The notes under the pieces: generated by a model
The model's database searches: none
What the model was told of the DNA's origin: nothing
Seen by the model: only the letters and a program-made list of their open reading frames with translations
Shown here: positions 23,776 through 33,350 of the stretch, one piece after another
Layout: every line of letters begins with the position of its first letter
Position numbering within the stretch: the stretch's first letter is position 1
Assembly: GCF_902706185.1 (NCBI RefSeq)
Contig: NZ_CACSJM010000033.1
Coordinates: 1-43,331, forward strand
Reading direction: 5' to 3'
Source of the DNA: Roseomonas sp. 18066
GTDB taxonomy: Bacteria; Pseudomonadota; Alphaproteobacteria; Acetobacterales; Acetobacteraceae
Length of the DNA stretch: 43,331 nucleotides
Translations under genes and position numbers: made by a program

Positions 23776-24927
23776 TCAGTAGGCGTCGGAGCTGTCGCGC
23801 ACGCTGGCCTCGCTGACCTTCCCCCAGAGCACCCGGTAGACCCAGGCGGTGTAGGCCAGGATCAGCGGCAGGAAGATGGCGGTGGCGACCAGCATGATGA
23901 ACAGCGTGAGGTGGGAGGAGGAGCTGTCCCAGACCGTCAGGCTCGAGCGCGGGTCGAGCGAGGAGGGCAGCAGGAAGGGGAACATCGACAGGCCGGCGGT
24001 CGAGATGATGCCGAAGGTGGCGAGCTTGGAGCAGAGCAGCGTGCTCACCTCCCGCCCCGCGCGCAGGCCGAGGAAGGCGCCGAGGATGCCGAGGAAGCCG
24101 GCCACGGGCGCGATCAGCATCCAGGGGTAGCGGGCGTAGTTGGACAGCCAGCTGGCGCCCTCGCGGGTCACGGTCTTCAGCAGGGGGGCGGAGGGGCCGG
24201 CGGGGTCGATCGGGCTGGTGATGCGGTAGCCGCCGAGCCAGAGCCAGGTCAGCAGGCCGCAGAGGGCGAAAAGGGCGAGGGCCGCGAGGGCGGCGATGCT
24301 GCCGTAGCGGCGGCCGCGCTCGGCGACGGCGCCGGTGGCCTTCAGCGACAGCCAGGCGCCGCCATGCATCACCATCATCGACAGCGACAGCAGCCCGCAG
24401 AGCAGCGCGAAGGGGTTGAGCAGGCCGAAGAAGGAGCCCTCGTAGCGGATGCCGTATTCATCGGTGAGCCGGAAGGGCACGCCCTGCAGCACGTTGCCGA
24501 CGGCGACGCCGAAGATCAGGGCGGGGACGAAGCCGCCGGTGAACAGCGCCCAGTCCCAGGCGGCGCGCCAGCGCGGGTCGTCGCGCTTGCCGCGGTACTT
24601 GAAGCCGACCGGGCGCAGGATCAGCGCCGCCAGCACCACGAACATGGCCAGGTAGAAGCCCGAGAAGGACACGGCGTAGAGCGGCGGCCAGGCGGCGAAG
24701 ATGGCGCCGCCGCCGAGGATCAGCCAGACCTGGTTGCCTTCCCAGACCGGGCCGATGGTGTTGATGGCCACGCGCCGCTCCAGGTCGGTGCGGCCGACGA
24801 AGGGCAGCAGGGCGCCGACGCCGAGATCGAAGCCGTCGGTGGCGGCGAAGCCGATCAGCAGCACGCCGAGCAGCACCCACCAGATCAGCCTGAGGGTCGG
24901 GTAGTCGAGGAGTTCATGCAGGATCAT
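23776..24927 (-). CDS. cydB: Cytochrome bd ubiquinol oxidase subunit II
   Basis: A 383-residue polytopic membrane protein, the usual length of CydB. The N-terminus [24 protein letters not shown] and the following [12 protein letters not shown] are conserved CydB motifs; the acidic residues in DGFDLG belong to the conserved polar cluster of the first span. It pairs with CydA to form the quinol oxidase that reduces oxygen to water with high affinity. The gene starts seven bases after the cydA stop. C-terminal residues SSDAY precede the 14-base gap to cydX. Confidence 0.93.
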   Translation of the reverse strand: MILHELLDYPTLRLIWWVLLGVLLIGFAATDGFDLGVGALLPFVGRTDLERRVAINTIGPVWEGNQVWLILGGGAIFAAWPPLYAVSFSGFYLAMFVVLAALILRPVGFKYRGKRDDPRWRAAWDWALFTGGFVPALIFGVAVGNVLQGVPFRLTDEYGIRYEGSFFGLLNPFALLCGLLSLSMMVMHGGAWLSLKATGAVAERGRRYGSIAALAALALFALCGLLTWLWLGGYRITSPIDPAGPSAPLLKTVTREGASWLSNYARYPWMLIAPVAGFLGILGAFLGLRAGREVSTLLCSKLATFGIISTAGLSMFPFLLPSSLDPRSSLTVWDSSSSHLTLFIMLVATAIFLPLILAYTAWVYRVLWGKVSEASVRDSSDAY

Positions 24928-24934
24928 GACACGC

Positions 24935-26521
24935 TCACTCCGCCGGGATGGCGCGCGGCGGCGCCTGTCCGGCCGACAGCAGGGGGGCAGGGGCGGGCAG
25001 CGGCTGCGGGCCCTTGGCGATCGCCTTCAGCATCAGCCCCATCTCGACGACGGCGAGGACGCTGTAGAACAGGGTGAAGCCGGCGATGGTGATCAGCAGC
25101 TCGGTGATGCCGAGATGCGAGACGGCCATGGCGGTGGGCAGCACGCCTTCGATGATCCAGGGCTGCCGGCCGAACTCGGCGACGATCCAGCCCATCTCGG
25201 CGGCGATCCAGGGCAGCGGGATCGACCAGACGGCGACCCAGAGCAGCCAGCGATAGCGATCCAGCCTTCTCCGCGCGGAGAGGAAGAAAAAGACCGCGGT
25301 CAGCAGGATCATGTACATGCCGATGCCGACCATGATGCGGAAGGCCCAGAACAGCGAGGGCACATGCGGCACGGTGTCCCAGGCCGCCTTGGCAATCTGT
25401 TCCTCGGTGGCCTGGCGCGGATCGTCGACATAGCGGCGCAGGAGGTAGGCGTAGCCGAGCAGCCGGCCGTTTTCTTCAAACGAGGCGGTCACTTCCGACG
25501 GCACGCCGGCGCCGCGCGCCGCACGGATGGTCTGCAGCGCGTCATAGGCGACGATCCCCTGGCGGATGCGGGTCTCGGCGCGGATGACGAGGTCCTTGAT
25601 GCCCGGCACCTCGGTGGTCAGCGAGCGGGTCGCGATCAGCCCCATGAGGCCCGGGATATGGATGGCGTAATGGGTCTCGCGCGCTTCCTGGTCGGGGAAG
25701 CCGAAGGCGGTGAAGGCGGCCGGCGCCGGCTCGGTCTCCCACATGGCCTCGACGGCGGCGAGCTTCATCTGCTGGTGCTCGGTCGCCAGGTACCCGCTCT
25801 CGTCGCCGAGGACGACGACCGACAGCGAGGCCGCCAGGCCGAAGGAGGCGGCGACGGTCATCGAGCGGCGGGCCAGCGCCAGGTGGCGGCCCTTCAGGAT
25901 GTACCAGGCGGAGACGCCGAGCACGAAGAGGGAGGCGGTGACATAGCCGGCCGAGACGGTGTGGACGAACTTCGCCTGGGCCACGGGGTTGAAGACCACG
26001 GCCCAGAAGTCGGTGACCTCCATCCGCATGGTGACGGGGTTGAAGGCGGCGCCGACCGGGTTCTGCATCCAGCCATTGGCGATCAGGATCCAGAGCGCTG
26101 AGAAGTTCGAGCCCAGCGCGACCGCCCAGGTGGCTGCGAGATGCCCCAGCCGCGAAAGCTTGTCCCAGCCAAAGAAAAAAAGCCCGACGAAGGTGGCCTC
26201 GAGGAAGAAGGCCATCAGCCCCTCGATCGCCAGCGGCGCTCCGAAGATGTCGCCAACATAGTGGCTGTAGTAGCTCCAGTTCATGCCGAACTGGAATTCC
26301 ATGGTCAGCCCCGTGGCCACGCCGAGCACGAAGTTGATGCCGAAGAGCGTGCCCCAGAAGCGGGTCATCTCGCGCCACACGCTGCGGCCGGTCATCACAT
26401 AGACCGTCTCCATGATGGCGAGCAGGATCGACAACCCGATCGTCAGCGGGACGAAGAGGAAGTGGTAGAGGGCGGTCAGCGCGAATTGCAGCCGCGATAA
26501 GGAGACGACGTCCAGTTCCAT
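24935..26521 (-). CDS. cydA: Cytochrome bd ubiquinol oxidase subunit I
   Basis: A 528-residue CydA, the heme and quinol-binding subunit. Expected ligands are in place: His20 (heme b595 or d position), His187 and Met397 (heme b558), Glu100 and Glu108 (proton path). The quinol-loop residues Lys253 and Glu258 in [11 protein letters not shown] are present. Total length is like the E. coli protein, so the long Q-loop form is likely. The ATG at 26521 directly precedes the conserved [10 protein letters not shown] gap of 87 bases separates it from cydC. Confidence 0.93.
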   Translation of the reverse strand: MELDVVSLSRLQFALTALYHFLFVPLTIGLSILLAIMETVYVMTGRSVWREMTRFWGTLFGINFVLGVATGLTMEFQFGMNWSYYSHYVGDIFGAPLAIEGLMAFFLEATFVGLFFFGWDKLSRLGHLAATWAVALGSNFSALWILIANGWMQNPVGAAFNPVTMRMEVTDFWAVVFNPVAQAKFVHTVSAGYVTASLFVLGVSAWYILKGRHLALARRSMTVAASFGLAASLSVVVLGDESGYLATEHQQMKLAAVEAMWETEPAPAAFTAFGFPDQEARETHYAIHIPGLMGLIATRSLTTEVPGIKDLVIRAETRIRQGIVAYDALQTIRAARGAGVPSEVTASFEENGRLLGYAYLLRRYVDDPRQATEEQIAKAAWDTVPHVPSLFWAFRIMVGIGMYMILLTAVFFFLSARRRLDRYRWLLWVAVWSIPLPWIAAEMGWIVAEFGRQPWIIEGVLPTAMAVSHLGITELLITIAGFTLFYSVLAVVEMGLMLKAIAKGPQPLPAPAPLLSAGQAPPRAIPAE

Positions 26522-26608
26522 CCGATGCCGCCGGGGTGGGGCCCCGGTGTCCTCTCGGTTGCGGCGCCGCGGGAGCACGGCGCCGTCGTGTTGCTGCGGG
26601 GGGTGGCC

Positions 26609-28288
26609 TCAGTCCGGGCGCAGCATTGCCAGGAGGGCCGCGAAACCGGCCTCCCCGCGGCGGTGCTCGGCGACCAGGCGGCCGTCCTCCAGCAGCAGCA
26701 GGCGGTCGGCGAGCGCAGCCTCCCGCCGGATATGCGTGGCCAGCAGCAGCGTCGCCGCCCCGGCCCGCGCGGAAATCCGTGCCAGCACCTCGCGCGCCAG
26801 CAGCGGGTCGAGGCCTTCGGTCGGCTCGTCCAGCAGCCAGAGCGGCGCGCCGCGCAGCAGCAGCCGGGCCAGCGCCAGCCGCCGCGACTGCCCGGCCGAC
26901 AGCCCGGCGCCACCCTCGCCCAGCCGCGCGGCCAGGCCGCCGGGCAGGCTGGCGACAGCGCTGTCCAGCCCGGCATCCTCCAGCGCCTGCCACAGCACGG
27001 CGTCGGGGGCGGCGGGGTCGGCGAGACGGAGGTTGTCGGCCAGGCTGTCCTGGAACAGCTCGCTGCGCTGGGTCATCAGGCAGGCGGGCAGGGCGGCTAG
27101 GCGCCCCTGCCAGGGGGCGAGCTCGCCGGCGGCGAGCGCCAGCAGGCTCGACTTGCCGGCGCCGCTGGCGCCGATCACCGCGACCCGTTCGCCGGCGCGC
27201 AGACGCAGAGAAATCTTCTCCAGCACAGGGGCCGCGGCGCCGGGATGGCCGGCGGTGACGCGCTCCAGCCGCAGCGCCTCGCCCATCGGGGGCAGGGGCA
27301 GGCCAGCGGGCGCCGGAGCATCGACCAAGCGCGGCGCCAGGCGGCGGGCGGCCAGCAGGATGCGGCCGAGCTCCACCGCGCCACGCCGCAGCAGGCCGAA
27401 AGGCTCCAGCGCGGCGAAGGCGACCAGCAGCGCCATGGCGGCCTGGGGGGTGCCGATGGCCGTGTCCTCGACCAGGGTGCCGACGGCCAGCAGCGTGCCC
27501 GCCAGCGCCAGGCTGCCGGCCAGGCCGAAGCCGATGCCGGCCCGCGTCTCGATGCGGTGGACCGCGTCCTCGGCGGCGGCCAAGCGGCTCTCGGCGGCCA
27601 GCACCGCGTCGCGCTGCGCCGGCAGGCGGCCGGCCAGCAGCAGCTCGGCCTGGCCGCCCAGCAGGTCGGTGGTGCGGGCGCGCAGCGCCTCGGCCGCATG
27701 GGCGCGGCGGCGGGCGGGGATGCGGCCGGCCCGCGCCGCGGCCACCGGCAGGCCGACCCCGGCGGTCAGCAGCAGCGCCGCCAGCCCGATCCCCAGCGCC
27801 GGATGCAGCAGCCCGAGGGCCAAACCGGCGCCGGCCGCGACGCTCAGCGCGGCGCCCAGCGGCATCAGCAGCCGGAGGTACAGCCCGTCCAGTGCATCGA
27901 CATCGGCGGTCAGGCGGAACAGCAGCCGGGCGGGGCGGGCCATCAGGTGGCGGGCCGCGCGCGGCGCCGCCCAACCGCGGAACAGCCTTTCCCGCAGGGC
28001 GGCGAGGACGGCCAGCGTCGCATCATGGGTGACCAGCCGCTCGCCATAGCGGCCGGCGGTGCGGGCGATGGCCAGGAAGCGGATGCCGGCGCCGGGGCGG
28101 AAGACGTCGAAGCCGATGGCCGCACTTGCCGACAGCCCGGCGATGGCGGTCGCCGTGATGAACCAGCCCGACAGGCCGAGCAGCGCGACGCCGGCCAGCA
28201 TGGTCGCCGCGGCAAGGCCGGCGCCGACCAGCAGCGCGCTGCGCTGCGCCTGCCAGAAGATCGAGAGAACTGGCCAAAGGTTTTTCAC
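26609..28288 (-). CDS. cydC: Thiol reductant ABC exporter subunit CydC
   Basis: A 559-residue ABC half-transporter with six membrane spans then an ATPase domain: Walker A GASGAGKSS, signature LSAGQSRRLALAR and Walker B LWLLDEPT. CydDC exports or balances cysteine and glutathione in the periplasm and is required to assemble cytochrome bd. The signature has Ala in place of Gly (LSAGQ). The GTG at 28288 overlaps the cydD stop (GTGA, 28285-28288), indicating coupling; upstream in-frame residues are shadow sequence. The second spans start FITATAIAGLSASAAIGFDVFRPG, a CydC hallmark. Confidence 0.9.
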   Translation of the reverse strand: MKNLWPVLSIFWQAQRSALLVGAGLAAATMLAGVALLGLSGWFITATAIAGLSASAAIGFDVFRPGAGIRFLAIARTAGRYGERLVTHDATLAVLAALRERLFRGWAAPRAARHLMARPARLLFRLTADVDALDGLYLRLLMPLGAALSVAAGAGLALGLLHPALGIGLAALLLTAGVGLPVAAARAGRIPARRRAHAAEALRARTTDLLGGQAELLLAGRLPAQRDAVLAAESRLAAAEDAVHRIETRAGIGFGLAGSLALAGTLLAVGTLVEDTAIGTPQAAMALLVAFAALEPFGLLRRGAVELGRILLAARRLAPRLVDAPAPAGLPLPPMGEALRLERVTAGHPGAAAPVLEKISLRLRAGERVAVIGASGAGKSSLLALAAGELAPWQGRLAALPACLMTQRSELFQDSLADNLRLADPAAPDAVLWQALEDAGLDSAVASLPGGLAARLGEGGAGLSAGQSRRLALARLLLRGAPLWLLDEPTEGLDPLLAREVLARISARAGAATLLLATHIRREAALADRLLLLEDGRLVAEHRRGEAGFAALLAMLRPD

Positions 28289-30024
28289 AGCAGGATCACC
28301 CGGTCCATGCGGGCGGCCAGCACGGGGTCGTGCGTCGCCAGCAGCAGGCTGCGCCCCTGGCACAGCGCCAGCAGCGTCTCGGTCACGGCATTCGCCGTCG
28401 TGGCGTCCAGATGCGCGGTGGGCTCGTCGGCCAGGACCAGGGTGGCGGCCGGGTCGACCAAGGCGCGGGCGATCGACAGGCGCAGCGCCTCGCCGCCGGA
28501 CAGGCCCAGCCCGGCCTCGCCGATGCCCTGCGGGCCGTGGCGCTGGGCCACATGCGCCAGACCCGACAGCCGCAGCGCGCGCCGGGCGGCGGTGGCGTCC
28601 AGGCCCGGGCGCTGCAGCGTCACGTTGCGCGCCAGCGAGGCGCCGAAAAAGAAGGGCTTCTGGCCGACCCAGGCGATCTGGGCGCGCAGTTCCGCGGGCG
28701 CCGCTTCCAGGGCGCGGCCGCCGATCAGCACGCGGCCGGATTCGGGCCGGGCCAGGCCGGCGATCACCGCCAGCAGGCTGGACTTGCCGATGCCGCTGGG
28801 GCCGAGCAGCGTGACATGCTCGCCGGGGGCGAGGTCCAGGCTGACATCGGTGAAGACCGCCGCCGAGGCGCCGGCATGGCGGAAGCGCAGGTTTTCGACG
28901 GTGACGGCCGGCGGCCGGCCGAGGGTCGCGATGGCGGGGGCCGCCAGCGGCGCGACCAGCCTCGCGGCGGGCTCGGGTATTTCCGCAGCCGCGCGCAGGG
29001 CCTTGAGAGCAGCCTCGCCGGCGGCGCGGTCATGCCAGGCGGCCGACAACTCGCGCAGCGGCTCGAAGAAGGCCGGCGCCAGCAGCAACAGGAAGAAGCC
29101 TTGGGACAGGGTCAGGCGGGCGCCCCAGGCGCCGAAGTCGAACTGGCCCAGCAGGTGGAAGCCGATATGCACGGCGACCAGGGCGACGCCCAGCGCCGAG
29201 AACAGCTCCAGCACCGCGCTGGACAGGAAGGCGATGCGCAGCACGGCCATGCTGCGCGTCCGCAGCGATTCCGCCTGGGCGCGCAGGCGGCGGGCGGTGG
29301 CATCCACCGCGCCCAGCGCCCGGATGCTGGCCAGCCCGCGCAGGCGATCCAACAGGAACCCGTTCATGCCGCCGAGCTCGAGCATCTGCGCCTCGCTGGC
29401 CGCCTGGGCGCGCCAGCCGATCAGCGCCATGAAGAGCGGGATCAGCGGCGCCGCCAGCAGCAGCGCCAGCGCCGAGAGCCAGGAGAAGGGCAGGATGGCG
29501 AGGAGAATAACCGGCGGCAGCAGGGTGGCGCGCAGCCGGGCGGTGCGGAAGCGCAGCAGATAGGGCAGCACCGCATCGGCCTGCTCGGCGACCAGGCTGG
29601 CGGCGGCACCCGACGACAGCCGCGTGGCATCCAGCGGCGAACGGGCGGCCAGCGCGTCCAGCGCCTTGGCCCGCAGCTCGGAGAGCATCCGGCGGCTGCC
29701 GGCGAAGACCAGGCGGCCGCCCAGCGCCTCCAGGCCGGCCCGCGCCGCGCCCAGCGCCAGCAGCCCGGCGGCGGGGGCGATCATCGCGGCCAGCCCCGCG
29801 CCGTCGGCGAGCGCCTGCACCGCGCCGGCCAGGAGCCAGGCCATGGGCAGCCAGAGCAGCGCCGCCCCCGCCTGCAGCAAGGCACCACGGCGGATTTTCC
29901 CCGGCAGCGCCGCGCGCGGGGCGCGGGCGGGCGCCGCGGCCGCCGGCGTCGCGACGGGCGCGGCCACCGGTGGGGCCGGGGCCTCGGCGCGGCGCGTCGC
30001 ATGCTGCTGGTCCTGCAAGTCCAC
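28285..30024 (-). CDS. cydD: Thiol reductant ABC exporter subunit CydD
   Basis: A 579-residue ABC half-transporter, first gene of cydDCABX-arsR. Six spans are followed by Walker A GPSGIGKSS, signature LSGGEALRLSIAR and Walker B LVLADEPTAHLD. It forms the heterodimer with CydC for thiol export and bd assembly. The N-terminus has an alanine- and proline-rich stretch of about 40 residues before the first span. The start is the GTG at 30024, with AGGAAGGGA upstream. The conserved His-loop THD is present near the C-terminus, which ends abruptly at MDRVILL. Confidence 0.9.
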   Translation of the reverse strand: MDLQDQQHATRRAEAPAPPVAAPVATPAAAAPARAPRAALPGKIRRGALLQAGAALLWLPMAWLLAGAVQALADGAGLAAMIAPAAGLLALGAARAGLEALGGRLVFAGSRRMLSELRAKALDALAARSPLDATRLSSGAAASLVAEQADAVLPYLLRFRTARLRATLLPPVILLAILPFSWLSALALLLAAPLIPLFMALIGWRAQAASEAQMLELGGMNGFLLDRLRGLASIRALGAVDATARRLRAQAESLRTRSMAVLRIAFLSSAVLELFSALGVALVAVHIGFHLLGQFDFGAWGARLTLSQGFFLLLLAPAFFEPLRELSAAWHDRAAGEAALKALRAAAEIPEPAARLVAPLAAPAIATLGRPPAVTVENLRFRHAGASAAVFTDVSLDLAPGEHVTLLGPSGIGKSSLLAVIAGLARPESGRVLIGGRALEAAPAELRAQIAWVGQKPFFFGASLARNVTLQRPGLDATAARRALRLSGLAHVAQRHGPQGIGEAGLGLSGGEALRLSIARALVDPAATLVLADEPTAHLDATTANAVTETLLALCQGRSLLLATHDPVLAARMDRVILL

Positions 30025-30079
30025 CGGGTTCCGTCCCTTCCTGACCCCCCTGCCTTACCGGCCGGCACCCCCCGCGTCC

Positions 30080-30093
30080 TTGCGCTGCATCAA
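30080..30093. promoter_or_regulatory. FixK/FNR-type box upstream of cydD
   Basis: TTGCGCTGCATCAA fits the alphaproteobacterial TTG(A/C)-N6-(T/G)CAA form of CRP/FNR-family sites. It is centred about 62 bases before the cydD GTG. A start site near 30045 would place it at about -41.5, the usual activator position, with TAAGGC as a poor -10. An AT-rich TATATAAG at 30108-30115 could be another promoter. Oxygen control of cytochrome bd by such regulators is common. Confidence 0.5.
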
Positions 30094-30124
30094 GTTCGGC
30101 ACCGGCCGCTTATATAAAAACCGG

Positions 30125-30175
30125 CGCATGCAGCGGGCATGCGGGGGCCGCGCCGGAATAGGGGGTCCATTCCGG
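30125..30175. promoter_or_regulatory. Two inverted repeats upstream of the cyd promoter region
   Basis: CGCATGC-N5-GCATGCG (30125-30143) and CCGGAAT-N9-ATTCCGG (30153-30175) are perfect seven-base palindromic arms lying side by side in the 185-base gap between cydD and the DUF2332 gene stop. They may be operators, for example for the ArsR regulator of the operon, or the 3' end of the DUF2332 transcript. No T tract follows either on the minus strand. Confidence 0.4.
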
Positions 30176-30209
30176 GGGCGATTGTCGAAAAGCGTTGCTT
30201 GGTCGGGGC

Positions 30210-31169
30210 TTAGGGGCCCTGGCGCGGCAGCCAGTCGAGGCGGGCGCCGTGCGGATCCGTCCTCGCACAGGGCGCGCCGTCGATCGCCATGACAAACTGT
30301 CCACCCTCGGCGCCGGCGGCGACCGGCCAGGGCATGACGCCGGGGGCCTCGTTGCTGATCCAGTGGTGGCACAGGTCTTTGACGGTTGCGGCGAAGGCCG
30401 CGCGCCCGGCGGGCGGCAGATAGGCCAGGACGGCGGTGTGGAAGATCACCAGGGTGGCGTCGCGTGGCGCCTCGGCGGCGAGGCGCGGCAGGGCTTCCGA
30501 CAGCAGGTCGCCCTGGACCACCCGCGGGCGCTGGACGGCGGCGATGTCGAGGGCTGCGCGCAGCCGGTCGCGCCGCGCCGTCTGCTCCGGCCAGACCAGG
30601 CATTCCAGCCAGGCGCGGTCCTCGGGATCGGCGGCGTCCAGCGGGTTGAGGTCGAGCCCGGCGCGCCAGACAACCTGCGGGACCTCTGTCGGGATCGGTG
30701 TCGCGGCATTCACCGCGCAGGGCAACAGCGGGCCGCCGGTGCCGAGGCGCGTGCCGTTGAAGTCATAGGAATAGAAGTCAGGCAGCAGGCAAAGCCCGGC
30801 CGAGGCGCCGACCTCCAGCAGCGCCAGCGGCTGGGGCAGGGTGGCCAGCAGGGGCAGCAGCGTGGCGCAGCGCCCGGGCTCGTTGGTCTGGGTGGCGCGG
30901 GCCAGCATCAGCGCGCGCAACGGCCCTGTCTCCGCCAGCAAGGTTGCCCGGAAAATCTGGGCGTCTTCCTGGACGCCGAAGAGATGGCGGAAGGCGGCCA
31001 GCAGCAGGTTGGGCTGGCGCTTCGGCTCCGGCAAGGTCAGCAGGAAATCGAGGATTTCTGCGTCATTCGCGACGAAGTCCGACAGACGCTCATAGAGCGG
31101 CGAGCGGCCGCGCGCCTCGTCGGCAGCGAAACGGCGGTAGCGGGCGGCGGTGGCGGCGCGGTCATCCAT
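30210..31169 (-). CDS. DUF2332 domain-containing protein
   Basis: A 319-residue DUF2332 protein. The N-terminal helical part (RYRRFAADEARGRSPLYERL) is the family hallmark. The middle has LLEVGASAGLCLLPD, which resembles motif I of SAM-dependent methyltransferases, and later TLVIFHTAVLAYLPP. Reaction and substrate are not known. The ATG at 31169 is used because family members start a few residues before the RYRRFA motif; further upstream codons look non-coding. It diverges from the DUF899 gene across 103 bases. No export signal. Confidence 0.78.
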   Translation of the reverse strand: MDDRAATAARYRRFAADEARGRSPLYERLSDFVANDAEILDFLLTLPEPKRQPNLLLAAFRHLFGVQEDAQIFRATLLAETGPLRALMLARATQTNEPGRCATLLPLLATLPQPLALLEVGASAGLCLLPDFYSYDFNGTRLGTGGPLLPCAVNAATPIPTEVPQVVWRAGLDLNPLDAADPEDRAWLECLVWPEQTARRDRLRAALDIAAVQRPRVVQGDLLSEALPRLAAEAPRDATLVIFHTAVLAYLPPAGRAAFAATVKDLCHHWISNEAPGVMPWPVAAGAEGGQFVMAIDGAPCARTDPHGARLDWLPRQGP

Positions 31170-31272
31170 GGCGGTCTCGCTTCCCATGCCTTGCTTTCCC
31201 TGGGCCGCGCCGAAGATGCAACGATCGCGCGGCCCGGGAATTCTGCTCCCGAGACAGCGGGAGAGAAAGACG

Positions 31273-31962
31273 ATGACCCCGGCTCCGGAGCTCGCGCGCC
31301 AGGCGCGCACCCCCTTTCCCGGCCAGAGCGAGGCCTATCGCGCCGCGCGCGAGGCGCTGCTGGCCGAGGAAATAGAATTCCGCCGCCACATGACCCGGCT
31401 GGTCGAGCAGCGCCAGGCCCTGCCGCCCGGCCCGGTGATCGAGAAGGACTACCGCTTCCGCGACGAGGAGGGCGCCGAGCTCGCCTTGCGCGACCTGTTC
31501 GGCGCGCACGACACGCTGGTCACCTATTTCTGGATGTACGGGCCGCAGCGGCAGCGCCCCTGCCCGATGTGCACCAACTGGCTGGGCTCGGTCGAGGGCA
31601 ATGCCGCCGACATCAAGCAGCGGGTGGCGCTGAAGATCCTCGGCCGCAGCAGCGTCGAGCGCCAGAAGGCCTTCGCGACGGAGCGCGGCTGGAAGGACCT
31701 CGATTTCGTCGAGACCCTCGGCGACGACTATGCCCGCGACCTCGGCATCCTGCTGGAGGACGGCGCGGAATATCCGGCCCTCATCGTCTATCGCCGCGAG
31801 GGCGACCAGGTGCGGCTGTTCTGGGCCAGCGAGATGACCGCCGAGATGGCCGATCCCGGCCAGGACCCGCGCGACGCCCCCGACATCGCGTCCCTGTGGT
31901 CAATCCTGGATCTGACGCCGGGCGGGCGTGGCGAAGGCTGGTATCCCAAGCTGCGCTACTGA
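31273..31962 (+). CDS. DUF899 family thioredoxin-like protein
   Basis: A 229-residue DUF899 protein with a predicted thioredoxin-like fold. The conserved DYRFRDEEG and Cys97-Pro-Met-Cys100 (PCPMCTNW) match the family; the CxxC could be redox active or bind metal. The N-terminal half includes the typical LLAEEIEFRRH segment. GGGAGAG upstream supports the ATG at 31273. The last 63 bases overlap the convergent cysG gene. Function is undefined, though such proteins are often near other redox or stress genes. Confidence 0.82.
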   Translation: MTPAPELARQARTPFPGQSEAYRAAREALLAEEIEFRRHMTRLVEQRQALPPGPVIEKDYRFRDEEGAELALRDLFGAHDTLVTYFWMYGPQRQRPCPMCTNWLGSVEGNAADIKQRVALKILGRSSVERQKAFATERGWKDLDFVETLGDDYARDLGILLEDGAEYPALIVYRREGDQVRLFWASEMTAEMADPGQDPRDAPDIASLWSILDLTPGGRGEGWYPKLRY

Positions 31963-33255
31963 GGCGCCACGGCCGCAGGCCTCGCCCAGCAGCAGCAGCG
32001 CCGGGCCGCCGCCGACCCAGGCCTGCGCGTCGCGCGCCACCTCGGCGAAGCTGCCCAGCAGCAGCCGCTGGTCGGGCGAGCCGCCATGCTCGATGAAGGC
32101 CGCCGGCAGCGAGGCATCGGCCCCGGCCGCGACCAGGCCTGCGAAGAACTGCGGCAATGTCGTCACGCCCATATAGACGGCGATGGTCTGGCCGGGGCGG
32201 GCGAGGGCGTCGAAATCGACCGCCAGCCGGCCGTCCTTGGTCTGGCCGGTGACGAAGGTGACGCTGCGGGCGCCGTCGCGATGGGTCAGGGCGATGCCCG
32301 CCTGGGCGGCGCAGGCCAGGGCCGCGGTGATGCCGGGCACCACCTCGACGGCGATGCCGGCCTCGGCCAGGGCCTCGAGCTCCTCGCCGCCGCGGCCAAA
32401 GACGAAGGGATCGCCGCCCTTCAGCCGCACCACCTTCTTGCCCGCGCGCGCCAAGCGCACCAGCAGGGCGTTGATCTCGTCCTGCGGCACGCAGTGATGC
32501 GCGCGCGCCTTGCCGACATGGATCCGCTCGGCGTCGCGGCGCGCCAGGTCCAGCACGGCGGCCGAGACCAGCCGGTCATGGACGATGACATCGGCCTCGC
32601 CCAGCAGCCGCAGCGCGCGCAAGGTCAGCAGGTCGGCCGCCCCCGGCCCGGCGCCGACCAGATACACCATGCCCGCGGGCACCGCCTCGGCGGTCTCCAG
32701 CGCGGCGGCGAAGGCGGCCTCGGCCTCGGCCTGGCGGCCCGCCTCGGCCAGCTGCGCCGCGCGGCCGGTGACGGCGCGCTCGAGGAAGCGGCGGCGGGCG
32801 GCAACATCGGGCAGCCGCGCGCGCAGCGGCTGCTGGAAGCGCTGCAGCAGCGCCGCCACCCGGCCGAGGCCGGGGGAGAGCACCGCCTCGATCCGCTGGC
32901 GCAGCAGCCGCGCCAGCAGCGGCGCGGCGCCGGCGGTGCCGATGGCCACGGTCACCGGGTCGCGGTCGATGATGGCGGGCGTGATGAAGGAGCACAGCGC
33001 CGGCCGGTCGACCACGTTCACCGGGATGCCGCGGGCCCGGCATTCATCCGACAGCGCGCGCAGGTCTTCCTCGGGCGCGCCGGCGGCGCAGGCGAGCGCC
33101 ACGCCGTCGAGCAGCGCGGGCGTGAACCGGGCAGCCTCGCGCAGCCGCGCGCCGGCCTCGGTCAGCAGCCGCGCCTTGGCCGCCAGGGCCTCGCCTTCGC
33201 CCAGCAGCAGCACGTCGCGGCCCTGCAGGTCGAGGAAGATGGGGAAGTGGCGCAT
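31900..33255 (-). CDS. cysG: Siroheme synthase CysG (bifunctional)
   Basis: A 451-residue fusion. Residues 1 to about 150 form the precorrin-2 dehydrogenase/ferrochelatase part (LLLGEGEALAAKARLL as the NAD-binding loop; the usual GGG is GEG). From about 205 comes uroporphyrinogen III methyltransferase: VYLVGAGPGAADLLTLRA, KGGDPFVFGRGGEE and EVVPGITAALA. Siroheme is the cofactor of sulfite and nitrite reductases. The ATG at 33255 gives the canonical MRHFPIFLDL. The C-terminus runs about 20 codons into the convergent DUF899 gene; residues after LLLLGEA look unlike a standard CysG tail. Confidence 0.88.
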   Translation of the reverse strand: MRHFPIFLDLQGRDVLLLGEGEALAAKARLLTEAGARLREAARFTPALLDGVALACAAGAPEEDLRALSDECRARGIPVNVVDRPALCSFITPAIIDRDPVTVAIGTAGAAPLLARLLRQRIEAVLSPGLGRVAALLQRFQQPLRARLPDVAARRRFLERAVTGRAAQLAEAGRQAEAEAAFAAALETAEAVPAGMVYLVGAGPGAADLLTLRALRLLGEADVIVHDRLVSAAVLDLARRDAERIHVGKARAHHCVPQDEINALLVRLARAGKKVVRLKGGDPFVFGRGGEELEALAEAGIAVEVVPGITAALACAAQAGIALTHRDGARSVTFVTGQTKDGRLAVDFDALARPGQTIAVYMGVTTLPQFFAGLVAAGADASLPAAFIEHGGSPDQRLLLGSFAEVARDAQAWVGGGPALLLLGEACGRGASVAQLGIPAFATPARRQIQD

Positions 33256-33350
33256 GCGCCGCTCCTTACGCCGCGCACCGCCCGGATGCCAAGGGCTTCG
33301 GTTCTGCCAGGGAAAACCGCCCCCAGCCTCCATTGCGCGAACGCATCGCC

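Noticed and set aside
25542..27974. 810-codon minus-strand open frame across cydA and cydC
   Set aside because: Very rich in Arg, Gly, Ala and Pro, and antisense or out of frame to two unmistakable genes; typical of high-GC shadow frames.
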